Origin: Bacillota bacterium
GTDB taxonomy: Bacteria; Bacillota; Clostridia; Acetivibrionales; JAEZXR01
Direction: 5' to 3'
Assembly (NCBI GenBank): GCA_023419605.1
Contig: JAEZXR010000078.1
Location: forward strand, 1-46,101
DNA length: 46,101 bases
The notes beneath the pieces are model-generated. The model saw only the letters and a program-made list of their open reading frames with translations. It searched no databases and was not told the origin of the DNA. Below are positions 8,599 through 15,485 of the stretch, one piece after another. The position numbers were made by a program, and so were the translations under genes. Within the stretch, counting starts at the first letter, position 1, and each line of letters begins with the position of its first letter.

Positions 8599-10098
8599 AT
8601 GGTTAATGAAATTATCGTAGATGTTGGCACGGAAGAGACGAGAGTTGCTTTGCTGGAAGATAAGGAACTGGTTGAAATATACATTGAAAGGACCCATCAT
8701 GAAAGATTGGTCGGAAACATTTATAGAGGAAAAGTAAGCAGTGTATTGCCTGGAATGCAGGCCGCCTTTATTGATATCGGGCATGAGAAAAACGCCTTTT
8801 TATATGTGGGCGATGCGATTCCTCAAAAGGAGTTTTCAGAGGAGGGTGATGATCTATACCAGGATTTCAGGGGATATAATATTGACGAGATTTTACGGCC
8901 GGGGCAGGAGATTACCGTACAGGTTATAAAAGAGCCCATCGGTACGAAAGGGCCCAGGGTAACCACCCATATTACTCTTCCCGGGAAGCATATGGTTTTA
9001 CTTCCAAACGCTGATTATATCGGTGTTTCCAGGAGGATAGAGAACGATGGGGAAAGAAATAAATTAAAGAAATTAGCGGAGAAGATAAAACCCAAGGGAA
9101 TGGGGCTGATTGTCAGAACCGCGGCATCGGAAGGAAAAAGTGCCGAAGACTTTGAAAATGATATCAGCTTTCTCGTAAAGCTATGGGATAAAATTAAGCA
9201 AAAGGAACGCAGCGGGGCGGTTCCACGGTGTATCCACAAGGATGAAAATTTGATTTACAGGGCCGTAAGGGACCTGTTCACATGGGAAATTGATAAGTTT
9301 ATTATCAATGACAGACCGCAGTACAATCGGGTATTGGAGTTTGTTGAAATGATTTCACCGGCGCTGAAGCTAAAAGTGGAGTATTTCAGCAAAAATTACG
9401 ATATATTTGAGTATTACCAGATTGAGACCAAAATTGCCCGGGCACTGTCCAGAAAGGTATGGCTCAAATGCGGAGGATACCTGATTATTGACAAAACCGA
9501 GGCCTTGACCGTCATTGATGTAAATACAGGAAAATATGTAGGTGGGCATAATCTGGAGGAAACGGTGCTGAAGACCAATATGGACGCAGCAAGGGAAATC
9601 GCAAAACAGCTGCGCCTGCGGGATATCGGAGGGATCATCCTCATTGACTTCATCGACATGCATGAACACGAGCACAAGCAATTGGTGATGGATACGCTGA
9701 AACAAGCGTTAAAGAAGGATCGAACCAAAACCATCGTGCTGGGGATGACAGGATTAGGCTTGATTGAAATGACAAGAAAAAAGGTCAGACAGGAACTGGA
9801 TTCTGTCGTTCATATTGATTGCCCCTACTGCCACGGTTCAGGGAAGATACTTTCTCCTGAATCCATTGCGAGGAATGTTGAAAAGGAAATCCACAAATAT
9901 TTCAACGAAACCATTGCAACAGCCATTGAAGTGGAGGTGCACCCTTCTGTAGCCCAGGTTTTGAAGGGTGATGATGGAGAGAATCTCTCACGACTCGAAA
10001 ATGCCTATAATAAAAAAATATGCATACGGGCTTCTAATAATGTAAGACATGAGGAAATGAAAATTAAAGAGGTTGACATCAACAACCTCGTGTGTTAA
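8599..10098 (+). CDS. rng: Ribonuclease E/G family endoribonuclease
   Basis: A single-strand-specific endoribonuclease for rRNA and mRNA processing. Its 499 residues correspond to the catalytic core alone, as in RNase G. An N-terminal S1 domain with an RNase H-like insert (about 35-125, RGKVSSVLPGMQAAFIDIG) is followed by the 5' sensor and DNase I-like parts. The Mg ligands are D307 (VIDVNTG) and D350 (ILIDFIDM), and the zinc-link Cys pair is C408/C411 (CPYC). There is no C-terminal degradosome scaffold. GAGGTGGTG precedes the ATG. The gene is 17 bases after the DUF2344 stop and lies directly before the L21 leader. Confidence 0.94.
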   Translation: MVNEIIVDVGTEETRVALLEDKELVEIYIERTHHERLVGNIYRGKVSSVLPGMQAAFIDIGHEKNAFLYVGDAIPQKEFSEEGDDLYQDFRGYNIDEILRPGQEITVQVIKEPIGTKGPRVTTHITLPGKHMVLLPNADYIGVSRRIENDGERNKLKKLAEKIKPKGMGLIVRTAASEGKSAEDFENDISFLVKLWDKIKQKERSGAVPRCIHKDENLIYRAVRDLFTWEIDKFIINDRPQYNRVLEFVEMISPALKLKVEYFSKNYDIFEYYQIETKIARALSRKVWLKCGGYLIIDKTEALTVIDVNTGKYVGGHNLEETVLKTNMDAAREIAKQLRLRDIGGIILIDFIDMHEHEHKQLVMDTLKQALKKDRTKTIVLGMTGLGLIEMTRKKVRQELDSVVHIDCPYCHGSGKILSPESIARNVEKEIHKYFNETIATAIEVEVHPSVAQVLKGDDGENLSRLENAYNKKICIRASNNVRHEEMKIKEVDINNLVC

Positions 10099-10332
10099 AA
10101 TGATTCGGTAGCCGCACGGGCAAAGGCCAACAGCCTAATGGAGAATTGAGAATGGAAAATGGAGAATTTATTTTAAGCAATTCTATTCAACTTTCTTCAA
10201 TGGACATTAAATGCGCATGCGATAGAAATTTGAATATTGATGGGAAGATTCATTTTCCATTTTCAATTCTCAATTTTCCATTGCGTATGGCGCTGCCTTC
10301 ACCGGCGAGACTGGATTGAGGAGGTGCTTTGG
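10098..10332 (+). promoter_or_regulatory. L21 (rplU) leader RNA, interrupted by an inserted palindromic element
   Basis: Sequence flanking the inserted repeat fits an L21-type leader: 10110-10136 (GCCGCACGGGCAAAGGC, then CAACAGCC) and 10286-10332 (GGCGCTGCCTT, then CGGCGAGACTGGATTGAGGAGG). AAGGC (10122-10126 region) pairs with GCCTT, and GCC with GGC, so the two halves form one stem closed by whatever lies between. The leader normally allows autogenous control of the L21-Prp-L27 operon. Recognition is by context and pairing only. Confidence 0.5.
10138..10281. mobile_element. MITE-like palindromic element inside the L21 leader
   Basis: The first 30 bases (10138-10167, starting ATGGAGAATTGAGAATGG) and the inverse of the last ones (10248-10281, ATGGAAAATTGAGAATTG) agree at 27 of 30 positions. 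They form long terminal inverted repeats around an unrelated 80-base middle with no coding capacity. Size (144 bp), ends and lack of a gene fit a miniature inverted-repeat transposable element. Confidence 0.7.
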
Positions 10333-10644
10333 ATGTACGCAGTAATTGAAACTGGCGGAAAGCAGTATAAAGTTCAGGAAGGCGAGGTTGTTTTCATAGA
10401 AAAACTCGCTGCTGAAGAAGGTGCTGTTGTTAATTTCGACAAGGTTCTTGTTGTATCAAAGGAAGGTGCAGTTAACTTCGGTGCTCCTGTAGTAGCAGGC
10501 GCAACAGTAAGTGCAAAGGTTCTTGGACATGGCAAGGATAAGAAGATCATTGTTTTCAAGTACAAACCTAAAAAGGGTTATAGAAAGAAGCAGGGTCACA
10601 GACAGCCATATACAAAAGTGCAGATCGAAAAGATCAATGCATAA
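10333..10644 (+). CDS. rplU: 50S ribosomal protein L21
   Basis: 103 residues, the standard length, opening MYAVIETGGKQYKVQEG and ending in a basic tail with KPKKGYRKKQGHRQ. It binds 23S rRNA in the large subunit. The ATG at 10333 is preceded by GAGGAGGTG. A longer frame from 10237 would run through the palindromic insert and is not real. It heads the rplU-prp-rpmA operon. Confidence 0.98.
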   Translation: MYAVIETGGKQYKVQEGEVVFIEKLAAEEGAVVNFDKVLVVSKEGAVNFGAPVVAGATVSAKVLGHGKDKKIIVFKYKPKKGYRKKQGHRQPYTKVQIEKINA

Positions 10645-10703
10645 GTAAAGTATAGGCGGCAGGTAGGGCGTAAGGCCATACTTGAATAGAAAAGGGATTT
10701 GCT

Positions 10704-11039
10704 ATGATTAAAGTGCACATAGTAAGAGATAAGGAAGGCTTTATCTGGGAGTTTACCGTTGAGGGACACGCAGGTGCGGCTCGAACGGGAAGGGATATCG
10801 TGTGTGCAGCTGTTTCGGCAATTGCTTATACGGGACTTGGAGCACTCCAGGAGCTTGCAGGAATTGAAAACTATGTTGAACGGGATGGTTACATAAAGTG
10901 CAATATTCCATCAGACATAGCGCAGGAAAAAAAGCCGATGGTTAGGATTATTCTTGATACTATGGCAATTGGACTTAAGCAGATAAGGTATACTCCTTCA
11001 TATAAGCGGTATATTTCGATTTTGGATGAGGAGGTGTGA
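10704..11039 (+). CDS. prp: Ribosomal-processing cysteine protease Prp
   Basis: A 111-residue protease that removes the N-terminal extension of L27 in Firmicutes and relatives. The catalytic pair is visible: H22 in GHAG and C34 in DIVCAAVS, with the flexible loop AARTGRD between them. It sits between rplU and rpmA, four bases before the L27 start. Its substrate site is encoded in the next gene. AAAGGGA precedes the ATG. Confidence 0.95.
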   Translation: MIKVHIVRDKEGFIWEFTVEGHAGAARTGRDIVCAAVSAIAYTGLGALQELAGIENYVERDGYIKCNIPSDIAQEKKPMVRIILDTMAIGLKQIRYTPSYKRYISILDEEV

Positions 11040-11043
11040 TCGA

Positions 11044-11331
11044 ATGATTAAGGTGAATCTACAGCTGTTTGCCCACAAAAAAGGGGTAGGTAGCACAAGG
11101 AACGGCCGTGACAGTGAGTCCAAAAGATTGGGTGTTAAAAGAGCTGACGGGCAGTTCGTATTAGCCGGAAATATCCTCGTAAGGCAAAGAGGAACAAAGA
11201 TATATCCCGGTGAAAACGTAGGGATCGGTAGTGACGACACACTTTTTGCCCTGGCTGACGGAAAAGTTAAATTCGGAAGATTAGGTAGGGACAAAAAGAA
11301 GGTTGACATTATCCCTGTAGTAAATGCATAA
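11044..11331 (+). CDS. rpmA: 50S ribosomal protein L27 with Prp-cleaved extension
   Basis: 95 residues. The N-terminus MIKVNLQLFAHKKGVGS carries the Firmicutes pre-sequence: the mature tail begins around A10-H11-K12-K13-G14 after the LQLF recognition sequence. Mature L27 reaches toward the peptidyl-transferase centre. The ATG at 11044 follows GAGGAGGTG; an upstream frame from 11026 overlaps prp and has no site. A strong terminator follows at 11344. Confidence 0.97.
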   Translation: MIKVNLQLFAHKKGVGSTRNGRDSESKRLGVKRADGQFVLAGNILVRQRGTKIYPGENVGIGSDDTLFALADGKVKFGRLGRDKKKVDIIPVVNA

Positions 11332-11343
11332 GTAACAAATAAT

Positions 11344-11376
11344 AATCCCGGCTTTATGCCGGGATTTATTTTTATA
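11344..11376 (+). terminator. Intrinsic terminator of the rplU-prp-rpmA operon
   Basis: AATCCCGGC / GCCGGGATT (9 bp) around TTTAT, followed by TATTTTTATA, 12 bases after the L27 stop. Confidence 0.9.
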
Positions 11377-11380
11377 CATA

Positions 11381-11479
11381 AGGCGCCGTAAAATAATTAG
11401 CAGGTCTTTTTTGCGGGCTTGTCATTCCATGAAGGGTGTAGCAAAATTATAGACCCGATTATTATTTTACAAGTCCTAG
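11381..11479. mobile_element. MITE copy 1 of 3, TIR AGGSSCYGTAAAATAAT
   Basis: About 99 bp between rpmA and obgE. The left end AGGCGCCGTAAAATAATTAGC is the approximate inverse of the right end ATTATTATTTTACAAGTCCT. The interior has CAGGTCTTTTTTGCGGG and GCAAAATTATAGACC. The same layout recurs at 12800 and 30037. The end sequence resembles termini of IS256-type elements. Confidence 0.65.
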
Positions 11480-11525
11480 GGGAATAATAGTAGTTACTAA
11501 AGTAACTAAAGCAAGGAGTAAAATT

Positions 11526-12800
11526 ATGTTCATAGATAATGCGAGAATATTTGTGAAGGCTGGAAACGGCGGAAACGGAAGCGTTTCATTCCATAGGGAA
11601 AAGTATGTTGCTGCCGGAGGCCCCGATGGTGGTGATGGTGGCAGAGGTGGAAGTGTTGTTTTTACAGCTACCGACGATATTCGAACTCTCGCTGATTTTC
11701 GGTATAAAAGAAAGTATGCTGCTGATAATGGGCAGGATGGCGGAGCTGCGAAATGTACCGGACGCAGTGCGGAAGATCTTGTTGTCAAGGTGCCCGTGGG
11801 AACCATGATAAAGGATGAAGAATCCGGAAGGATTCTGGCAGACTTGTCAAAGGCAGGACAGAGTGCTGTCGTTGTCAAAGGTGGAAAGGGGGGGGCTGGA
11901 AACCAGCATTTTGCCACTTCTACCCGGCAGGTTCCTAATTTTGCAAAGGCAGGCGATCCGGGAGAAGAGCGGTGGGTTCTGCTGGAGTTAAAGCTGTTGG
12001 CAGATGTGGGACTCATCGGGTTTCCCAATGTAGGCAAGTCCACCATATTGTCCATGGTTACGGCTGCAAGGCCTAAAATTGCCAACTATCACTTTACTAC
12101 CATTGACCCTAACCTGGGTGTGGTAAGTCTGAGTGAGGATGTAAGCTTTGTAATTGCCGACATACCCGGACTTATTGAGGGTGCCCATGAAGGCATCGGA
12201 TTAGGACATGAGTTCTTAAAGCATATAGAAAGGACAAAGCTTCTGGTCCACGTCATTGATATGGCTGCCACCGAGGGAAGAGATCCTGTAGAGGATTTTA
12301 AGGTGATCAATGAGGAATTGAAGAAATACAATCCGGTGTTGGCGGAAAGGCCGCAGATCATTGCTGCCAACAAGATGGAAGTTACAGGGGCGGAGGAAAA
12401 CCTGGAACGCTTCAGGGAGGCCATTGAACCAAAGGGGTATCGGATATTTTCCGTATCAGCGGCAACCAACAGCGGGTTGAAGGAATTGATGTATCACGTG
12501 CATGAGGTATTGAAGGAGCTTCCGGAAACTATTCTGACCCAGGAAGAGGAAGAAGAGGTTGTTTATACGGCTGAAGAAGAGAAGCCTTTTGAAATCCATA
12601 GGAAAGATGGGGCTTATGTGGTAGAAGGAAACTGGGCAAGGAAGCTGGTGGGCTCCACAAACTTTACCGATTATGAATCCCTTCAATATTTCCAGAGAGC
12701 CCTTAAAAAGAAAGGCGTTATAGATGCCCTTGAGGAAATGGGGATTAATGAAGGTGAGACTGTTAAAATATACGGTGCTGAGTTCGATTACGTCAGATAA
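11526..12800 (+). CDS. obgE: GTPase ObgE
   Basis: Essential ribosome-assembly and stress GTPase of 424 residues in three parts. The glycine-rich Obg fold (1-158) has NGGNGSVSFHREK. The G domain has P-loop GFPNVGKST (165-173), DIPGLIEGA and an NKM G4 motif. The C-terminal OCT domain (about 345-424, FEIHRKDGAYVVEG) is the one common in Firmicutes. AAGGAG precedes the ATG at 11526. The stop codon abuts MITE copy 2. Confidence 0.98.
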   Translation: MFIDNARIFVKAGNGGNGSVSFHREKYVAAGGPDGGDGGRGGSVVFTATDDIRTLADFRYKRKYAADNGQDGGAAKCTGRSAEDLVVKVPVGTMIKDEESGRILADLSKAGQSAVVVKGGKGGAGNQHFATSTRQVPNFAKAGDPGEERWVLLELKLLADVGLIGFPNVGKSTILSMVTAARPKIANYHFTTIDPNLGVVSLSEDVSFVIADIPGLIEGAHEGIGLGHEFLKHIERTKLLVHVIDMAATEGRDPVEDFKVINEELKKYNPVLAERPQIIAANKMEVTGAEENLERFREAIEPKGYRIFSVSAATNSGLKELMYHVHEVLKELPETILTQEEEEEVVYTAEEEKPFEIHRKDGAYVVEGNWARKLVGSTNFTDYESLQYFQRALKKKGVIDALEEMGINEGETVKIYGAEFDYVR

Positions 12801-12901
12801 GGCGCTATGGAATAATTAGCCGGTCTTCTGCCTGTCGTTCATTATTTCAATGAAGGAGATACAGCAAAAGTATGAATCAGGTTATTATTTTACAAGCCCT
12901 A
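12800..12901. mobile_element. MITE copy 2 of 3, abutting the obgE stop
   Basis: Starts at the last base of the obgE stop (AGGCGCTATGGAATAATTAGC) and ends TTATTATTTTACAAGCCCTA. The inverted ends, size (about 102 bp) and inner CAGCAAAAGTATGAATC match copies 1 and 3, though this copy is the most diverged on the left end. Confidence 0.6.
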
Positions 12902-12988
12902 AATACCATATAGACAAAAACGCACCCTCTATTGTAAAATATACGTATCAAACATTATTTACCATAATGGAGGACAGTAGTAGACTGT

Positions 12989-13177
12989 ATGGAATGCTTA
13001 AAGTGTGAAAACTGCAAAACGGACAGTGCAGCGTATTTTTGTGTGATGAAGAACGATTTTGTTCTGAATGAAGAAGTCCAGTCGAATATCCTTGAGAAAA
13101 ACAGAAGCGGCTGGAAAAAAGGCGATCCGGAATACGAGATACACAGGAGAAAAACACGTAAAGAAGTTGAGGTTTGA
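12989..13177 (+). CDS. Small conserved-looking Cys protein between obgE and yhbY
   Basis: 62 residues, not recognised. The N-terminus MECLKCENCKTDSAAYFCVMKN has four Cys (C3, C6, C9, C18) spaced C-x2-C-x2-C-x8-C, which could bind a metal. The C-terminus is basic and charged (WKKGDPEYEIHRRKTRKEVEV). GGAGGA is present but 14 bases from the ATG, farther than usual, and no closer in-frame start exists. Position in a conserved ribosome-assembly block and the motif-like Cys spacing argue that it is real. Confidence 0.6.
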   Translation: MECLKCENCKTDSAAYFCVMKNDFVLNEEVQSNILEKNRSGWKKGDPEYEIHRRKTRKEVEV

Positions 13178-13242
13178 TTTTGTGGGGGATAGAAGCTATT
13201 CTATCCCTATATTTATGATCTATACAGAAGGAGAATAAATGC

Positions 13243-13533
13243 ATGTTAACAGGAAAACAAAGAAGTTACTTACGAGCTCTGGCCAATACCATTCAGCCTA
13301 TTTTCCAGGTGGGAAAGGGCGGAGTAAATGAGAATATGGTAAAACAGTTCAGTGATGCCCTTGAAGCCAGGGAAATGATAAAGGCTTCCGTGTTAAATAA
13401 TTCGCTGTCCAGTGCCAAGGAGATCTGTAATGAAATAGCAGCCCAGACAAATGCAGAGGTTGTTCAGGTTATAGGAAATAAATTTGTTCTTTACCGTGAA
13501 TCCAAGGAGCATAAGGTGATCGAACTTCCCTAA
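13243..13533 (+). CDS. yhbY: YhbY-family RNA-binding protein (CRM domain)
   Basis: A 96-residue single CRM-domain protein of the ribosome-associated YhbY family, implicated in pre-50S maturation. It starts MLTGKQRSYLRALANTIQPIFQVGKGG, where the GKGG loop is the RNA-contact signature of the CRM fold, and ends in FVLYRESKEHKVIELP. AGAAGGAG precedes the ATG. It follows obgE in many Clostridia, supporting a shared role in ribosome assembly. Confidence 0.93.
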   Translation: MLTGKQRSYLRALANTIQPIFQVGKGGVNENMVKQFSDALEAREMIKASVLNNSLSSAKEICNEIAAQTNAEVVQVIGNKFVLYRESKEHKVIELP

Positions 13534-13610
13534 GGAGTTACAAGGGTATTTTATTCCTTAGGCAGCTTACCGGCAATATCGGTATGTCGTTTGTGGAAAA
13601 CGGAAATGTT

Positions 13611-13736
13611 AAAGAAGACCCTCCTATCTGCTCTAACGAGGCGTGAACTGTGAGGCTTTTGTGGGAATAAGAAGTAGAGATGCCCCAAAGCCCTGCTATT
13701 TGCTTCCTATTAGGGAAGGTAGGAGGGTCTTTCTTT
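13611..13736 (+). ncRNA. Long structured RNA candidate, 6S-like
   Basis: A 16-bp closing stem AAAGAAGACCCTCCTA / TAGGAGGGTCTTTCTTT (one bulge) surrounds an open central region. The apical stem is GGCTTTTGTGGG / CCCCAAAGCC, and the 3' side of the bubble carries a small hairpin CTTCC-TATTAG-GGAAG. A closing stem, a large bubble with a small 3'-side hairpin and an apical stem is the architecture of 6S RNA. The core is shorter than usual (126 against about 180-200 nt) and I see no clear promoter, so the family is tentative. There is no plausible coding frame. Confidence 0.42.
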
Positions 13737-13791
13737 GATATGGTATCCGGTTTACCGCTAAGAAAGCCTAATGAGTTTAGGAGGTGCAGGG

Positions 13792-13873
13792 GTGAGGTCT
13801 AGTCCTTTATCCAAAAACTTTCTAAAACATGTTTAAATTCTCCGAATTTGGATAATAATAAGTATGACCTCAC
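13792..13873 (+). ncRNA. Nested palindrome, possible structured RNA with mini-frame
   Basis: GTGAGGTC (13792-13799) pairs with GACCTCAC (13866-13873). Inside it TTATCCAAA (13807-13815) pairs with TTTGGATAA (13847-13855). A 14-codon frame from the GTG at 13792 to TAA at 13834-13836 (MRSSPLSKNFLKHV) sits 7-8 bases after AGGAGG. A terminator follows at 13898. It could be a small RNA, a leader, or a translated micro-peptide. Confidence 0.35.
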
Positions 13874-13897
13874 AAAATACATTTTGACCCCCTTTTG

Positions 13898-13928
13898 AAA
13901 AGTTAGCTTTCGGGCTAACTTTTTTTTG
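13898..13928 (+). terminator. Intrinsic terminator
   Basis: AAAAGTTAGC / GCTAACTTTT with a TTTCGG loop, followed by a run of eight T. It ends the transcript that covers the structured elements at 13611 and 13792. No gene end lies nearby, which supports a non-coding transcript upstream. Confidence 0.85.
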
Positions 13929-14173
13929 AGATTAAATAAGGATGGGTCTTTTTTTAGCAAGAGGGACATATACTAGTACGAACTATAAAATTAGTATTTA
14001 GGATTTGCGAAAATATAACCTCCACTATCATTTTGCTGCACTCAGCATGGACTCCAATGAAAGGCCCGCAAAAAGTGTAAGTAATATTTTCGCTACACCT
14101 TAACATTTCCGACAGATTTACATAATATATAGAGGAAGCCATGTTGTCTTAGAAGTAAAAAGGAGTGAAAAGT

Positions 14174-14452
14174 ATGTGTGAAGAGTATCGTGAAAATTTT
14201 AACTGTGAACCCCCTGTGGGCAGTGACAATACAGAGCTGATAAACAAGTTGGAAGAAGCTTATAAAATCTATAAACTGAGTGAGATGTTTCTCAAAGATG
14301 TAGGGGATGATTACGGAAAACAAAAGATTGCACGGTTACGATTTGAGTTTGCCAGGCATGAACTTTTAAGTCTGATGCAGGAGGCCAGGGAGAAGGGTGT
14401 TCCATGGGAAAACAGTGACATGATACGCCAGTTTTTCTATCCTGATTCCTAG
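14174..14452 (+). CDS. Hypothetical protein, 92 residues
   Basis: Not recognised. An acidic N-terminus with two Cys (MCEEYRENFNCEPPVGS) is followed by a helical stretch with heptad-like leucines (LINKLEEAYKIYKLSEMFLKDVGDDYG) and a second helix (ARLRFEFARHELLSLMQEAREKG). It is probably an all-helical cytoplasmic protein. I place the start at ATG 14174, 7 bases after AGGAGTG. A GTG three codons upstream lies within that site. The gene stands alone. Confidence 0.65.
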   Translation: MCEEYRENFNCEPPVGSDNTELINKLEEAYKIYKLSEMFLKDVGDDYGKQKIARLRFEFARHELLSLMQEAREKGVPWENSDMIRQFFYPDS

Positions 14453-14689
14453 ATATTGTGTTTTGGGTAAGGGGTAAGGCATAGAGCAAAATGCTAACGC
14501 ACCTTATTCTTCGCTAGGGAACCACAGGGTTCCCTTCAGCGAGATACGCGCCCTGTACCGGCAAAGGGTAACCTCCCCTTTGCAATCCTCATGTACAGGA
14601 AATCGAAAAGGTATAATTTCCTGTACATGAACAAAGTGCGGCCGCGCTTTATTCATTCTGCCACCCGGCCCCGAACGGCGTGTAATGTT
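14453..14689. other. Intergenic region with two hairpins
   Basis: No gene is seen. Two inverted repeats are clear: TCGCTAGGGAACC / GGGTTCCCTTCAGCGA (14511-14542) and a perfect 14-bp CATGTACAGGAAAT / ATTTCCTGTACATG (14590-14603 and 14616-14629, 12-base loop). Neither has a T tract. They may act in 3' end processing between the convergent genes. Confidence 0.5.
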
Positions 14690-15226
14690 TTAGCCTCTCT
14701 TGCGAGTTAAAATCTCGATGATTTCAGTGTAAATCGATTGTGAATGCTGCTTCCAGTTATCGCATATCAACCGCGCATCGTTTTTCGTTCCGACGGATAT
14801 TTTCAAATCAATTAAAGAAAACGAATCCTCATTAATTTTGCACTGTACAGTGTACTCATTTTCGCTTTCAGGCACAAAATTAGCCGTGATCAGAGTTTCA
14901 TTCTTTATGGTTCTCTTCACATCCGAAACAGTATTGTCGATAATTCCTTTAATTCCTGCCGGAATGAGATGGTGGAAATAGCTTAAGGTTTGTTTTCCTG
15001 TATCCGTAATCGAATAAAGACTTTTTCCCTCCGTCTCTTTATGCTCCAAAAAGCTGCTGTCGCAGAGTTCTTTTAAAAACTGCTGGAGCAGGAAATAATT
15101 CATAAATTTATTTTCAAGTATGATCCGGGTAAGATGCGTGTTACTTACCGGCATACCGATTTTATCAACAATATAAAGCAATATAAGTTTGTTCTCCGCC
15201 AATTCCTTGTTATTGCTAAAACTCAT
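14690..15226 (-). CDS. DUF4364 family protein, winged-helix-like
   Basis: 178 residues of the DUF4364 family found in Clostridia. The N-terminal half looks like a winged helix: NKLILLYIVDKIGMPVS, then a helix pair and FLEHKETEGKSLYSITDTGKQTLSYF, which is the beta wing of a MarR/PadR-like fold. The C-terminal half is a beta-rich domain of unknown role. It is probably a transcription regulator; the target is unknown. GAGGT precedes the ATG on the minus strand. It is divergent from the flavoprotein gene at 15486, so control of that gene is possible. Confidence 0.8.
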   Translation of the reverse strand: MSFSNNKELAENKLILLYIVDKIGMPVSNTHLTRIILENKFMNYFLLQQFLKELCDSSFLEHKETEGKSLYSITDTGKQTLSYFHHLIPAGIKGIIDNTVSDVKRTIKNETLITANFVPESENEYTVQCKINEDSFSLIDLKISVGTKNDARLICDNWKQHSQSIYTEIIEILTRKRG

Positions 15227-15435
15227 GGTCTACCTCCACAGCCGTTACCCAATGTTAGTTTTGTGCTACATCAAAAAGGAAATACTACGTAACCATTGAT
15301 ATAAGCATTATATCATAATATGACTTTTAATTCTAGAATTGCCCAAATATTGCGCAGAAAAATTTGAAATGCGATAAAGTCCTCAAGGAGAGAAGCGCAG
15401 GAATAAAAATGGATAATTTCTATAAATTTGCAAAC

Positions 15436-15471
15436 GCTATGAAATAGGCACACACATGTGCATTTCATAGC
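15436..15471 (+). promoter_or_regulatory. Hairpin just upstream of the Rieske flavoprotein ribosome binding site
   Basis: GCTATGAAAT / ATTTCATAGC (10 bp) encloses GCACA-CACA-TGTGC (5 bp) with an AG bulge. It ends three bases before GAGGTG. With no T tract it is not a terminator; it may be an operator or a translational element. Confidence 0.5.
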
Positions 15472-15485
15472 AATGAGGTGTATTT

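Noticed and set aside
11462..12085. Long minus-strand open frame (207 codons) over obgE
   Set aside because: It is antisense to the glycine-rich ObgE N-terminal domain, whose GGN-rich codons give open antisense frames; no ribosome binding site and low-complexity content.
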